From NCBI RefSeq assembly GCF_900104655.1, contig NZ_FNWD01000002.1:2278246-2342245 (forward strand): a stretch of DNA of 64,000 nucleotides, written 5' to 3'. Shown here one piece after another: positions 54,376 through 63,922 of the stretch; the first letter of the stretch is position 1; every line of letters begins with the position of its first letter. Below the pieces are notes generated by a model. It saw only the letters and a program-made list of their open reading frames with translations, was not told the origin of the DNA and made no database searches. This DNA comes from Millionella massiliensis. Lineage in GTDB: Bacteria; Bacteroidota; Bacteroidia; Bacteroidales; Rikenellaceae. A program made the position numbers and the translations under genes.

Positions 54376-56901
54376 ATGAACAAACTCTGGATACTCGCGA
54401 TCGCTCTGTTGATCGGCGCCTCTCCGGTTGCGGTTAACGCCGCCTCGCCTGTTGCGAAGAACAAGACCGAACAGTCGAACGACAAGCAGAAAACCGCAGC
54501 AAAAAAGCGCAAAGCCAAATCCGAAACGGCCGACACCACAGCTAAAAAAGCCACGCCGCCTAAAGGCAGCATTGAAGCTGTCATCAAAAGCGGCGCCAAA
54601 CGTACGGACGGACTCTTTACTGTGTATGAGCAGGAGGGGAAGTACTATTTCCTGATCCCTACGTCGCTGATGGGACGCGACATGCTGGTGGTGAACCGCA
54701 TCTCGAAAGCGGCGGCCGATATGCGTCAGGGCTTTTTCGGTTATGCCGGCGACCCGATCGGTGAGAACATGATCCGTTTCCAGCAATCGCCCGACCAGAA
54801 GCGGCTCTTTATCCAAAACATCTCGACCCGCGAGCTGCCCCGGGATACCACCGGAGACATGTATCAGGCTGTGGTTCGTTCCAACGTGCAGCCCATCGTT
54901 GCCTCGTTCGAAATCAAGGGCACCAACAAGGCCAAAGACTCGCTGCTGGTCGACGTGACGGACTTTATCGGAGGTGATACCGAACTGACCGGTTTCGACA
55001 GCTATTTCAAACTCAATATGAATGTCGGGAATTTCCAGAAAGACAAATCCTACATCGTAGGTGTCAAGACATTCCCCGAAAATATTGAGATGAAGAGCGT
55101 GCGTAGCTATCTGATTACGCCCAAGGGGGGAAGTGCCGGTTACAAACCCAGCCCCATGCCCGCCACCTACGAGGTCAACAGTTCGCTGATTCTGTTGCCC
55201 GAGGTGCCGATGCAGCCGCGTTATTTCGATCCGCGGGTGGGTTATTTTACCAACGATTACATCGATTACGACAAGAATCCGCAGGGAGTCAAGGACGTAG
55301 AGATGATTACGCGCTGGCGTCTCGAACCCCGGCCCGAAGATGTCGAAGCCTACAAGCGCGGCGAACTGGTCGAACCGGCCAAGCCGATTATCTTCTACAT
55401 CGACCCCGCTACCCCCAAGAAGTGGATTCCCTACTTGATCGCCGGGGTGAACGACTGGCAGGTCGCCTTCGAGCAGGCCGGTTTCAAAAATGCTATTATG
55501 GGCAAGCTGGCTCCCACGCCCGAAGAGGATTCGACCTGGAGCCTCGAAGATGCCCGTTACTCGGCCATCGTCTATAAGCCGTCGGATGTGGCCAACGCCA
55601 GCGGTCCCCATGTGAGCGACCCCCGTAGCGGTGAAATCCTCGAAAGCCACATCAACTGGTACCACAACGTGATGGAACTGCTCCGGAACTGGTACCTGAT
55701 CCAGGCTTCGCCGAGCGATACCGGTGCCCGCAAGATGGTCTTCGACGATGCGCTGATGGGTGACCTGATCCGTTTCGTTTCGTCGCACGAGGTGGGCCAT
55801 ACGCTGGGGCTGCGCCACAACTACGGCTCGTCGGCCATGACGCCGGTCGACAGCCTGCGCAGCGCCTCGTTCCTCGAAAAGAACGGCCACACCGCCTCGA
55901 TCATGGACTATGCCCGATTCAACTACGTGGCTCAGCCCGAAGACCACATTCGTCGTGAACTGCTCTATCCCCGCATTGGCGACTACGACAAGTGGGCTAT
56001 CGAGTGGGGCTACCGCCGCTTCCCCGATCTGACCACACCGGAAGCTGAAGCCGACAAACTGAATCAGTGGATCATCTCGAAACAGGACAATCCGCGTCTG
56101 TGGTTCGGCACCGAGACCAATCCGGACGATCCGCGTGAGCAGAACGAGGACCTGGGCGACAATCAGATGCGTTCCAACGAGTTCGGTATCCGTAACCTGA
56201 AATTCGTGGTGGCCGGTCTGCCCGAGTGGACCCGCACGGAGAACGAAGGGTATGACAACCTGAAGGATGTCTATCTGGAGGTGGTCAGCCAGTTGATACG
56301 CTACAATGGTCATGTGGCCAAGTGGGTCGGCGGTATCTACGAGACGCCCAAGACGGTGGAACAGGCCGGGCCGGTTTATGTCTATGTCGAAAAGGCCAAA
56401 CAGCAGGAGGCTATGGCGTTCCTCGACCGCAATCTCTTTACGACGCCCGAGTGGTTGTTCGACGATGATATTTTTGCCAAAACGGGTCTGGACGCTCTGT
56501 TTGTGCTCACCCGGGTGCAGTCGTCGGCTCTCCGGTCGTTGCTCAGCATGCGCGTGTTGGGCAATCTGGTCAATGCCGAGGCTGCATTGGGCAAAGAGAC
56601 CTATACGTTGGATGACCTGTTCAGTGCGTTGAACAAGAGCGTGTGGAGCGAGCTCTCTTCCGGAAAGAGTCCCGATGTGTATCGCCGCAGTTTGCAGAAC
56701 CTGTATGTGGAGCGGCTGTTGTCGCTGCTTCCCTCCGGAACGGCCTCGGCCGGAAGCGGTATGGAGGCGGTTGCCCGCGTTCAGTATGAGTTGCGCACGC
56801 TGCAGGGACGTCTCGAGCGGGCTTCGGCGGCAGAACCGGCTGTCAAGGCTCACTACCAGTACCTGGCCAAACGTATCAAGGAGAAATTGGACCCGAAATA
56901 G
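54376..56901 (+). CDS. Secreted zinc-dependent metalloprotease (DUF5117/DUF5118 type)
   Basis: An 841-residue exported protein with signal MNKLWILAIALLIGASPVAV, then a Lys/Ala-rich linker (about 30-70). DUF5118-like and DUF5117-like regions follow (about 75-430; DGLFTVYEQEGKYYFLIPTS, RYFDPRVGYFTNDYIDYD). The metzincin-type catalytic motif HEVGHTLGLRH lies at residues 471-481, with ligands H471, H475, H481 and catalytic E472, and a downstream helix with SIMDYARFNY forms the Met-turn. A helical C-terminus ends near 841. The family is widespread in Bacteroidota; its natural substrate is unknown. Start at ATG 54376 fits the signal peptide. Confidence 0.92.
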   Translation: MNKLWILAIALLIGASPVAVNAASPVAKNKTEQSNDKQKTAAKKRKAKSETADTTAKKATPPKGSIEAVIKSGAKRTDGLFTVYEQEGKYYFLIPTSLMGRDMLVVNRISKAAADMRQGFFGYAGDPIGENMIRFQQSPDQKRLFIQNISTRELPRDTTGDMYQAVVRSNVQPIVASFEIKGTNKAKDSLLVDVTDFIGGDTELTGFDSYFKLNMNVGNFQKDKSYIVGVKTFPENIEMKSVRSYLITPKGGSAGYKPSPMPATYEVNSSLILLPEVPMQPRYFDPRVGYFTNDYIDYDKNPQGVKDVEMITRWRLEPRPEDVEAYKRGELVEPAKPIIFYIDPATPKKWIPYLIAGVNDWQVAFEQAGFKNAIMGKLAPTPEEDSTWSLEDARYSAIVYKPSDVANASGPHVSDPRSGEILESHINWYHNVMELLRNWYLIQASPSDTGARKMVFDDALMGDLIRFVSSHEVGHTLGLRHNYGSSAMTPVDSLRSASFLEKNGHTASIMDYARFNYVAQPEDHIRRELLYPRIGDYDKWAIEWGYRRFPDLTTPEAEADKLNQWIISKQDNPRLWFGTETNPDDPREQNEDLGDNQMRSNEFGIRNLKFVVAGLPEWTRTENEGYDNLKDVYLEVVSQLIRYNGHVAKWVGGIYETPKTVEQAGPVYVYVEKAKQQEAMAFLDRNLFTTPEWLFDDDIFAKTGLDALFVLTRVQSSALRSLLSMRVLGNLVNAEAALGKETYTLDDLFSALNKSVWSELSSGKSPDVYRRSLQNLYVERLLSLLPSGTASAGSGMEAVARVQYELRTLQGRLERASAAEPAVKAHYQYLAKRIKEKLDPK

Positions 56902-56930
56902 GTTTGTCTGATTACATGCTAACGGAGATT

Positions 56931-56973
56931 TCCTGCCGTTCCTTTCTTTCGGAAAGGGCGGCAGGATTTTTTT
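56931..56973 (+). terminator. Terminator of the metalloprotease gene
   Basis: TCCTGCCGTTCCTTTC (56931-56946) pairs with GGAAAGGGCGGCAGGA (56951-56966) with one mismatch, followed by TTTTTTT. Confidence 0.92.
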
Positions 56974-57624
56974 GTATGGGGGTGAATGGGACGAGGAGTG
57001 TGAGTCTGTTGATAAAACAGGCTGTAAAGTTGTTGAAAAGATGTTAATAAGTACGTAAGTAGTTCGTGGGGCAGGTGCTGAGGTCGGGGGGGGCTGGGGG
57101 GACGGCGAAGGGTAGAAAAAGATGTCGGGCGGTGGATGAATGTGATGTTGTGAGCTTTTTTGGGGGTAGAGTGCGGCGATACGGAATGGGGAGTTACGAA
57201 CTTTTTGAGAAGGGCAGAGTACTGTGATACGAATGGGGCGAGTGGAGTGTTTTAAAGTGGTGAAATATTCGGAGATTAATTGGGCCTGTGCTTGTTGGAT
57301 AGGAAGTTTTCAGCTTGAATATAAGGTCGGAGGAGGATGATTGGGGTGTGCGAAAAGGTGTCCGGGGTTAAGATTGGAAACGGCGCTGTGCGGGGTGGCG
57401 GTATGACGGAGCGTAGTACCGTGCGGCGGAAAGGGTGGAGGGCGGCGAGCTGGGTGCTCTCCTGTGGGAAAGGATCTCGGCGGGAGGGATTAACTGTTTG
57501 TGGAGATGCAGGTGTGTGGAAACTGAGGGGTGAGGGTGGAAAATTGTCTCCGTGCGGGGTGGTGGTCGAAGAACTGTGGAAAGGTTGCGGGTAAACTGTC
57601 AATATGTTGTTAACAGCGTTGTGC
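56974..57624. other. Long G-rich intergenic region
   Basis: About 650 bases between convergent genes with no supported gene or RNA. The plus strand is extremely G-rich and C-poor. Several TGTGGA words occur (57497-57583) but do not form convincing DnaA boxes. Confidence 0.55.
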
Positions 57625-57676
57625 GTAAAAACAGCGAGGTGCGACTTTGTTTGTACATAAGTCGCACCTCGCTGTT
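57625..57676 (-). terminator. Terminator of panB
   Basis: 18-bp perfect arms (57630-57647 and 57659-57676, sequence AACAGCGAGGTGCGACTT and complement), followed on the minus strand by TTTTACG. Confidence 0.93.
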
Positions 57677-57727
57677 CGCTGTATTGTGGGTAAATTGTGG
57701 AAATGTCCGTTTGTTGTGGACGAATTG

Positions 57728-58543
57728 TTAATACTGCTCGCTCTCGTTCGGGAAGTCGCCACTCTTTACGTCGTCGCGGTACTGCTCCACGGCGGCGGTG
57801 ATCTGTTCGTGCAGGTCCAGATAGCGACGCAGGAAACGCGGCGAGAAGCCTTTGTTGATTCCCAGCATGTCGTAGGAAACCAGCACCTGACCGTCTACCT
57901 GGTTGCCGGCGCCGATGCCAATGATCGGAATCTTCACGGCCGACGCTACGCGGCCGGCAAGCACGGCCGGAATCTTCTCCAGCACAATCCCGAAGCAACC
58001 GGTTTCGGCCAGCAGCAGGGCGTCGGAGTAGAGTTTTTCGGCTTCGGCCTCTTCGCGTGCGCGAACGGCGTAGGTGCCGTATTTATTGATGGATTGCGGG
58101 GTCAGCCCGAGGTGTCCCATCACGGGAATCCCGGCGCACAGGATACGTTGCACGGAGTCGATGATTTCGGCTCCTCCTTCGAGTTTCACGGCGTCGGCTT
58201 CGGTCTCCTTCATGATGCGGATGGCGGAGTTCAGGGCCTCTTTGGAGTTCCCCTGGTAGCTCCCGAAGGGCAGGTCGACTACCACCAGTGCGCGTTCTAC
58301 GGCGCGGGCAACGGCTTTGCCGTGGTAGATCATGTCGTCGAGGGTCATCGGCACGGTGGTCTTGTAGCCGGCGATGACGTTGGCCGCAGAGTCACCGACC
58401 AGGATCACGTCGATCCCGGCGGCATCCATAATGCCGGCCATGGTATAGTCGTAGGCGGTGAGCATCGAAATCTTTTCGCCGCGAGCTTTCATCTCGGTCA
58501 GGCGGTAGGTGGTCACTGCCCGGGTTTTTCCTTCTGTTGACAT
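57728..58543 (-). CDS. panB: 3-methyl-2-oxobutanoate hydroxymethyltransferase
   Basis: PanB adds a hydroxymethyl group from methylenetetrahydrofolate to 2-oxoisovalerate, the first step of pantothenate (coenzyme A) synthesis. The 271-residue barrel protein shows [21 protein letters not shown] (about 25-45), [23 protein letters not shown] (metal-binding D, about 48-70), [29 protein letters not shown] (about 142-152) and [14 protein letters not shown] (about 205-218). Full length with a -7 box upstream; transcribed alone. Confidence 0.97.
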   Translation of the reverse strand: MSTEGKTRAVTTYRLTEMKARGEKISMLTAYDYTMAGIMDAAGIDVILVGDSAANVIAGYKTTVPMTLDDMIYHGKAVARAVERALVVVDLPFGSYQGNSKEALNSAIRIMKETEADAVKLEGGAEIIDSVQRILCAGIPVMGHLGLTPQSINKYGTYAVRAREEAEAEKLYSDALLLAETGCFGIVLEKIPAVLAGRVASAVKIPIIGIGAGNQVDGQVLVSYDMLGINKGFSPRFLRRYLDLHEQITAAVEQYRDDVKSGDFPNESEQY

Positions 58544-58565
58544 GGCAAAGTTTTTTTAATTGGGT

Positions 58566-58573
58566 CAAAAGTA
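58566..58573 (-). promoter_or_regulatory. -7 box of panB
   Basis: TACTTTTG on the minus strand, 22 bases before the ATG at 58543; no proper -33 element. Confidence 0.5.
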
Positions 58574-58855
58574 TAAAACTTTCCGGTCAATACCTATTTT
58601 GGGTAGCGTCATTTGCCGTCGTGCAGATGGTCGACCTTGGCAGTGTGGGTGGAGAGAACTCAAGCAGAAGGACTGAAAGGGGGCTTAATGAGCTAATCGG
58701 TGAAAGAAACGAATGGAAAACGGGAATAAGAGGGGCTGCGAGGAACAGTAATGGCAGAAAGGAGGTCTGGTAGGTTGCAAACAGTGGTAGTGGTAGAAGA
58801 TGTGTTGTTTGTACGCTCTTAGAAAGGAGCTTGTTGCAGACTGGTGGAGGAATCA

Positions 58856-58896
58856 ACGAAAAACGGAGCGTCTCTCCAGAGAGAGACGCTCCGTTT
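58856..58896 (-). terminator. Terminator of mdh
   Basis: 16-bp perfect arms AAACGGAGCGTCTCTC (58861-58876) and GAGAGACGCTCCGTTT (58881-58896), 4-nt loop; on the minus strand followed by TTCGTT. Confidence 0.9.
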
Positions 58897-58921
58897 TGTT
58901 TTCAGAGCCGGTGTCGGTCGA

Positions 58922-59866
58922 CTACAAGGCGCCGATTTCGTTGAGGATGGCGTTGGTTTTGCGAACGGCGGCTGCGCTCTTTTCGAAAGCCTCTTTTTCT
59001 TCGGCGGTGAGAGCGATTTCGATAACTTTTTCCACACCGTTTTTACCGATCATGGCCGGTACGCCGATGCAGATGTCGTTCTGGCCGTATTCGCCTTCGA
59101 GGTATACGCACGAGGGCACGATCTTCTTCTGGTCGCGAACGATCGATTCTACGACCATGGCTGCTGCTGCGCCCGGAGCATACCAGGCCGAGGTGCCGAG
59201 CAGTTTGGTCAGGGTGGCACCGCCGACCATGGTGTCTGCTACGACTTTGTCCAGCACGGCTTTGTCCGAGCAGAGTTCGGTGACGGGCACGCCTTTAACG
59301 GTGGCTTTGCTGACCAGCGGGATCATGGTGGTGTCGCCGTGGCCGCCGATTACCATACCGTCTACGTCGTTCGAGTTAACGCCGAGGGCTTTCGACAGGT
59401 AGCATTTGAAACGCGACGAGTCGAGGGCACCGCCCATACCGAATACCTGGTTTTTGGGCAGGCCGGTGGCTTTCAGGGCCAGGTAGGTCATCGGGTCCAT
59501 CGGGTTCGACACGATCAGGATGATGGCTTTGGGCGAGTATTTGAGGATGTTTTCGGCTACGGATTTAACGATGCCGGCATTCACGCCGATCAGCTCTTCG
59601 CGGGTCATGCCCGGTTTACGCGGCATACCGGAGGTGATCACTACGACGTCCGAGTTGGCCGTTGCGGCATAGTCGTTGGTCACACCCACCATGTTGGTGT
59701 CGAAGTCCATCAGCGTGGCGGTTTGGAAGATGTCGAGGATCTTGCCTTCCGATACTCCTTCTTTGATGTCCAGCAGCACCAGTTCGCTGCATACTTCGCG
59801 GGTTGCCAATACGTTTGCGCAGGTCGCTCCTACGTTCCCGGCGCCGACTACGGTTACTTTTGCCAT
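58922..59866 (-). CDS. mdh: Malate dehydrogenase
   Basis: NAD-dependent oxidation of malate to oxaloacetate. The 314-residue protein is of the LDH-like MDH type: GAGNVGATCANVLA (about 8-21), SDVVVITSGMPRKPGMTREEL (about 71-91; the Arg after MP marks malate rather than lactate as substrate), VSNPMDPMTYL (about 117-127) and the catalytic histidine in VIGGHGDTTMIPL (about 173-185). Probably follows gcvH in one transcript across an 83-base gap. Confidence 0.97.
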   Translation of the reverse strand: MAKVTVVGAGNVGATCANVLATREVCSELVLLDIKEGVSEGKILDIFQTATLMDFDTNMVGVTNDYAATANSDVVVITSGMPRKPGMTREELIGVNAGIVKSVAENILKYSPKAIILIVSNPMDPMTYLALKATGLPKNQVFGMGGALDSSRFKCYLSKALGVNSNDVDGMVIGGHGDTTMIPLVSKATVKGVPVTELCSDKAVLDKVVADTMVGGATLTKLLGTSAWYAPGAAAAMVVESIVRDQKKIVPSCVYLEGEYGQNDICIGVPAMIGKNGVEKVIEIALTAEEKEAFEKSAAAVRKTNAILNEIGAL

Positions 59867-59949
59867 TGTTTGTCTCTATTTTTAAGTAGTGTGTTTTTCG
59901 TGTGTGATGTTGAAGGTTCTCGCTATTTTTCCCCCTCCCCCTCGGTCGA

Positions 59950-60330
59950 TTAGCCGATGTGGGCGGCGTACTGGTCCGGGGTGAGCAGGCTGTCGAGCTG
60001 TGCGGGGTCGGTCATGCGGATTTTGATCATCCAACCGGCGCCGTAGGGGTCTTTGTTGACGGTTTCGGGGGCGTTTTCGAGTTCAGCGTTGAATTCGAGC
60101 ACTTCGCCGGCCACGGGCATGAAAGCGTCCGATACGGTTTTCACGGCTTCGATGGTGCCGAACACGTCGTTCTGGCCCAGGGTTTCACCTTCGGTGGTGA
60201 TGTCTACGAATACGATGTCGCCGAGTTGGCTCTGGGCGAAATCGGTGATACCGACGTAGGCTTCGTCGCCTTCGACGCGGATCCATTCGTGGTCTTGCGA
60301 GTATTTCAGATTGCTGGGGATATTGCTCAT
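59950..60330 (-). CDS. gcvH: Glycine cleavage system H protein
   Basis: Lipoyl carrier that shuttles the aminomethyl group between the P, T and L proteins of glycine cleavage. The 126-residue protein has [24 protein letters not shown] (10-33), LGDIVFVDI and the lipoylation site K64 in IEAVKTVSD, then the conserved [18 protein letters not shown] and [13 protein letters not shown]. No other gcv genes are in this window. It has an ideal promoter and stands before mdh. Confidence 0.98.
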   Translation of the reverse strand: MSNIPSNLKYSQDHEWIRVEGDEAYVGITDFAQSQLGDIVFVDITTEGETLGQNDVFGTIEAVKTVSDAFMPVAGEVLEFNAELENAPETVNKDPYGAGWMIKIRMTDPAQLDSLLTPDQYAAHIG

Positions 60331-60363
60331 GGCATTTCGATTTTTAAGTTGTTTTCACTGCAC

Positions 60364-60394
60364 CAAAGGTACCGCTTTTTTCGGAACGTACAAA
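60364..60394 (-). promoter_or_regulatory. Promoter of gcvH-mdh
   Basis: On the minus strand TTTG (60394-60391), 19-nt spacer, TACCTTTG (60371-60364); 33 bases before the gcvH ATG. Confidence 0.85.
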
Positions 60395-60723
60395 GGAGTT
60401 GTTAATAAAATAACACATGGTGGGTGTTTTCGGACAGCCTGTTTGTGAGGAGTGGAGGCGCAGAGTGTCGGTCGGGCCGGGTGTGCAGGTCGGACGCGAA
60501 AAATCGGAGGGTGGAACCTGTCCGAAAATGGCGGTCGATCAGGCAATAACGGTTGGGGCGAATCGTTGGAGGGGAAACCCTGTGCCAGGGCGCATATGGT
60601 GTGGCGGATATGTATACACAAGTGGGAGACCGGGCAGTTACGCCGGTTCCCGGGGACTATGGGTGTCGGGTGCGCGTGAGGTGCGGTTGTATATGCGGGG
60701 CTAAATTTTTAACTTGCGACCCG
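60395..60723. other. Intergenic region, divergent gcvH/GH20
   Basis: About 330 bases, G-rich on the plus strand, without a supported gene. A frame in phase with the GH20 gene reaches back to 60553 but lacks protein character. No clear GH20 promoter. Confidence 0.5.
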
Positions 60724-62565
60724 ATGAAACGACTCTTGCTTATATGTATGTTGTCGGTTGCCTGGGGGGTGGCCGCAACCAAACCGGCGGTTAGCGGACG
60801 TGCTCTGCCGGCCTTGATTCCCTATCCGCAGCAGGTGGAGGTGACGGGACCCTATATGATGCCACTGTTGAACGTGAAGGTCGAGATCGACTCGACGCTC
60901 GATCTGCCGGCCGAGGGCTATGTGTTGGAGACCTACAAGAAGGGGGTGCGCATCACGGCCAAGGATGAACGGGGAGCCATCTGGGCGCGTCAGACGCTGC
61001 GTCAGCTGGCGGATGCGAAAAGCCTGGTACCGAGCGTGCGGATTGTTGACTGGCCCGCCTTTCCGTGGCGCGGATTCATGCACGATACGGGGCGTAATTT
61101 TATCTCGATCGAGAATCTGGAGAAGCATATTGACATGCTCTCGCGCTATAAGATCAACCTCTTCCACTGGCACTTGACGGATCATCCGGCCTGGCGCATC
61201 GAATCGAAAGCCTTTCCGCAGCTCAACGATCCACTCTACCAGCGTCCGGGGCGTGACCAGGGCAAGTTCTATACCTACGGAGAAATTCGTGATCTGATCG
61301 AGTATGCCCGGGAACGGGGCGTAACGGTCATTCCGGAGATCGACATGCCGGGCCACAGCACCTTCTTCAACAGCGCCTTCGGTTTCGGCATGGCCGATCC
61401 GCGGGGGATGAAAATCCTCGAACAGGCACTGAACGAATTTTTTGCCGAGATTCCGGTCGAAGCGGCTCCTTATATCCACATCGGGTCGGACGAGGTGCAT
61501 GTCCCCGATCCGACGGGTTTCATGCGGTGGGCCGACAGTGTGGTGACGGCCAACGGTCGGACTCCGCTGGTGTGGGACCCCGGACTGAAGGCTGCGTCGG
61601 AGCGGACAATCCGGCAGGTGTGGTCCGAAGCGCCGGGCTATGTATCAAAAAACAGCCAGGCGAAAGGTTGTTTTGTCGACTCCTACATGGGTTACTTGAA
61701 CAATTATGATCCTGTTTTGTTCGCGTCGCGGATGTTTCTGCACAATCCGTGCGACCAGGCACAGGGCGATTCGCTGGCCATCGGCGGGATTCTCTGCCTG
61801 TGGAACGATACGAAGGCGCCCGGGCAGGACGAACTGGTACGGAACAGCAGCGTATGGTCGGGACTGTTGCCGTTTGCTGAGCGTTTCTGGCGCGGCGGGC
61901 TGACGCCGCAGGGGGCGCCGAAAAATCCGAATCTGCTGCCCGATCCGACCTCTCCGGCCGGTCAGGCATTGGCCGAATTCGAAGGGCGTATGGCTGCGCA
62001 TCGGAATGTGCTGATGCAGGAGGGCGAACCGTTCTGCTGGTGGCCCAACGCTTCGTTGTGCTGGCGGGTGTCGGAACCGGTGGCTGCCGGTGCGGATACG
62101 ACGGGTTTGACCTGGCATACGCTCTATGGCGGAGCCATCGACGTCGATGCGATGTTGCAGTCGCTGGGACTCGAAAAATCCGATTCGGGGGTGGTCTGGG
62201 CCGAGCTGGTGATCGACGTGCCGCATGACACGGTGCTCCGGGCGCAGGTGGGTTTCGAGGCGCCGTCGCGCTCGAACCGCATCTCGGACGGTATCGGCCG
62301 TCAGGGCGAGTGGGAAACGGGCAGCGATCTGTGGCTGAACGGCGTGCGGATCGAACCGCCGGTGTGGAAAGAACCGGGGGCTTATCGCTTCCACTTCAAC
62401 ACCTGGGCCAAACCGGAGGAGGAACTCCCCTATACCGACGAACAGTTGTTCTGGACCCGCCAGCCGGTCGAACTGCCGCTGAAGGCGGGTAAAAACACCC
62501 TGCGGCTCTGTTCCCGAAAGGTATTTGCCGGTCAGCACTGGATTTTTGCGGTTATTCCGTATTGA
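60724..62565 (+). CDS. GH20 beta-N-acetylhexosaminidase, secreted
   Basis: A 613-residue exported exoglycosidase that removes terminal beta-GlcNAc or GalNAc, useful on mucin or host glycans. Signal MKRLLLICMLSVAWGVAA is followed by the GH20b beta-sandwich (about 25-115; ALIPYPQQVEVTGPY) and the GH20 barrel from RGFMHDTGRNFI (about 117). Barrel motifs are LFHWHLTDHPAWRIESKAFP (about 145-164) and EIDMPGHS; the catalytic D256-E257 lies in HIGSDEVH (commonly HxGGDE, so Ser replaces one Gly). The C-terminus adds a beta-rich domain (about 430-613). Confidence 0.93.
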   Translation: MKRLLLICMLSVAWGVAATKPAVSGRALPALIPYPQQVEVTGPYMMPLLNVKVEIDSTLDLPAEGYVLETYKKGVRITAKDERGAIWARQTLRQLADAKSLVPSVRIVDWPAFPWRGFMHDTGRNFISIENLEKHIDMLSRYKINLFHWHLTDHPAWRIESKAFPQLNDPLYQRPGRDQGKFYTYGEIRDLIEYARERGVTVIPEIDMPGHSTFFNSAFGFGMADPRGMKILEQALNEFFAEIPVEAAPYIHIGSDEVHVPDPTGFMRWADSVVTANGRTPLVWDPGLKAASERTIRQVWSEAPGYVSKNSQAKGCFVDSYMGYLNNYDPVLFASRMFLHNPCDQAQGDSLAIGGILCLWNDTKAPGQDELVRNSSVWSGLLPFAERFWRGGLTPQGAPKNPNLLPDPTSPAGQALAEFEGRMAAHRNVLMQEGEPFCWWPNASLCWRVSEPVAAGADTTGLTWHTLYGGAIDVDAMLQSLGLEKSDSGVVWAELVIDVPHDTVLRAQVGFEAPSRSNRISDGIGRQGEWETGSDLWLNGVRIEPPVWKEPGAYRFHFNTWAKPEEELPYTDEQLFWTRQPVELPLKAGKNTLRLCSRKVFAGQHWIFAVIPY

Positions 62566-62738
62566 TCCGGTGTGCCTCGTGGTTGCATGGGGTGGGACAA
62601 AAAGGTTGAGCGGGGCGAGCGAGGCTTGCTCGTGAGTTCGTCGCTGAACTGTTGAGTTAGGAAAGTGGAAACGGCTCCCTTTGTTCGAAGTTTGTGATGA
62701 AGGTCGGGAGTCTTCGGTACCGGTAGCTTTTTAGTAAG

Positions 62739-62786
62739 AAGCGCCTCGTCAAAACGATCACCATGGATCGTTTTGACGAGGCGCTT
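62739..62786. terminator. Hairpin between convergent GH20 and msrAB
   Basis: 21-bp perfect arms (62739-62759 and 62766-62786) around ACCATG; beginning AAGCGCCTCG and ending CGAGGCGCTT. Short T-rich sequences flank both sides, so it may serve both strands. Confidence 0.8.
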
Positions 62787-62791
62787 TGTTT

Positions 62792-62910
62792 CAATGGGGC
62801 CGGGGTCTCAAAGGAGACGGTGGCACAACGAATCCCGGGTTTCAACGAGCGGGGGCTCAATGGGGTTCAGGGGCTTAACGGGATCCGGGTTGCAACGGGG
62901 CCGGGGGGGC
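62792..62910 (+). repeat. Degenerate ~17-bp tandem repeat, G-rich
   Basis: Seven successive units begin CAA (one TAA) and are mostly 15-18 bases, for example CAATGGGGCCGGGGTCT, CAACGAATCCCGGGTTT, CAATGGGGTTCAGGGGCT and CAACGGGGCCGGGGGGG. Approximate consensus CAAnGGGnCCGGGnnT. Multiple GGG runs could allow G-quadruplex folding. Confidence 0.55.
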
Positions 62911-62947
62911 AGCGTGCGTGTCTCCCGGCCGGGGCCGAGCGCGGGGG

Positions 62948-63922
62948 TTAGAACCGCCGGGTGTAGGCGTGGCAGTAGGGCTCGGTTCCCTTCCGTTCGT
63001 AGTAGTCCTGGTGGTAGTCTTCGGCGGGCCAGAATCGGGTGGCCGGCGTGACGCGCGTCACCACGTCGTAGCCCTTGGCGCGCAGCAGGCCGATCAGTTT
63101 CTCGGCGACGGCCTTCTGCTGCTCGTCGAGGTAAAACACCTCGGAACGGTACTGCGGGCCCAGGTCGGGACCCTGTCCGTCGGACTGCGTGGGGTCGTGG
63201 ATTTCGAAGAAGAGCCGGGCCAGGGTCTCGTAATCGACCTTCGAGGGGTCGTAGGTCACCCGCACGGCTTCGGCATGGCCGGTGGTGTGGGCGCGGACCT
63301 GCTCGTAGGTCGGATTGTCCACGTTGCCGCCTATGTAGCCCGATACGACGGAAATCACGCCAGACTGTTTCTGCATCATGTGTTCAACGCCCCAGAAACA
63401 TCCGCCGGCAAAGATGGCTTCGGCGGTCTCGGTGCGTGATTCGGCCTTCGTCCCGGCCGGCACGAACTCCATCGAGATGGAGTTGACGCAGTGGCGCGTA
63501 TTCTTGTCGGTGAACCCTTCGCCGGTGAAGACGTGGCCCAGGTGGGCGCCGCAGCGTGCGCAGGTGATCTCCGTACGCTCGCCGTCGGCATCGGGCGTGC
63601 GTTTCACGGCTCCGGGGATCTCGTCGTCGAAGCTGGGCCATCCGCAACCCGAGTCGAACTTGTCTTCCGACCGGTAGAGCGGGGCGCCGCACTGTTTGCA
63701 GGTGTAGGTCCCCGCTTCGTTGAACTTGTAGTATTTGCCGCTGAAGGGGCGTTCGGTCCCTTTGTCGATGATGACCCGTTTCTCTTCGGGTGTCAGTTCT
63801 TTCTTCATGGTTTGTGCGTTTACGGTGCCGGCGGTTCCGAGCAGGACGGCGGCTGTCAGTGCGTATCGGAGCAGACCCTTGGCCTGTCGGTACGGGCGCT
63901 TAAAATTAACGTTTTTTTCCAT
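62948..63922 (-). CDS. msrAB: Exported MsrB-MsrA methionine sulfoxide reductase fusion
   Basis: A 324-residue bifunctional repair enzyme that reduces both stereoisomers of methionine sulfoxide. A basic N-terminus and hydrophobic segment (about 17-37, ending VNAQ) indicate export. MsrB comes first (about 42-155), with zinc cysteines C75, C78, C121 and C124 and catalytic C145 in RHCVNSISMEF. MsrA follows (about 168-324) with catalytic C175 in GGCFWG and YHQDYYERKG near the end. B-before-A is one of the two known fusion orders. A cytoplasmic form from M39 is possible but less likely. Confidence 0.95.
   Translation of the reverse strand: MEKNVNFKRPYRQAKGLLRYALTAAVLLGTAGTVNAQTMKKELTPEEKRVIIDKGTERPFSGKYYKFNEAGTYTCKQCGAPLYRSEDKFDSGCGWPSFDDEIPGAVKRTPDADGERTEITCARCGAHLGHVFTGEGFTDKNTRHCVNSISMEFVPAGTKAESRTETAEAIFAGGCFWGVEHMMQKQSGVISVVSGYIGGNVDNPTYEQVRAHTTGHAEAVRVTYDPSKVDYETLARLFFEIHDPTQSDGQGPDLGPQYRSEVFYLDEQQKAVAEKLIGLLRAKGYDVVTRVTPATRFWPAEDYHQDYYERKGTEPYCHAYTRRF

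Noticed and set aside
57490..57725. Cluster of TGTGGA words resembling DnaA boxes (possible origin)
   Set aside because: None matches a full TTATCCACA box, the region is generally G/T-rich so such words arise by chance, and the G bias does not change sign here as expected at an origin.
60553..60723. Extension of the GH20 gene to 60553
   Set aside because: The signal peptide begins at ATG 60724 and the extension is Gly/Arg/Cys-rich shadow of intergenic DNA.
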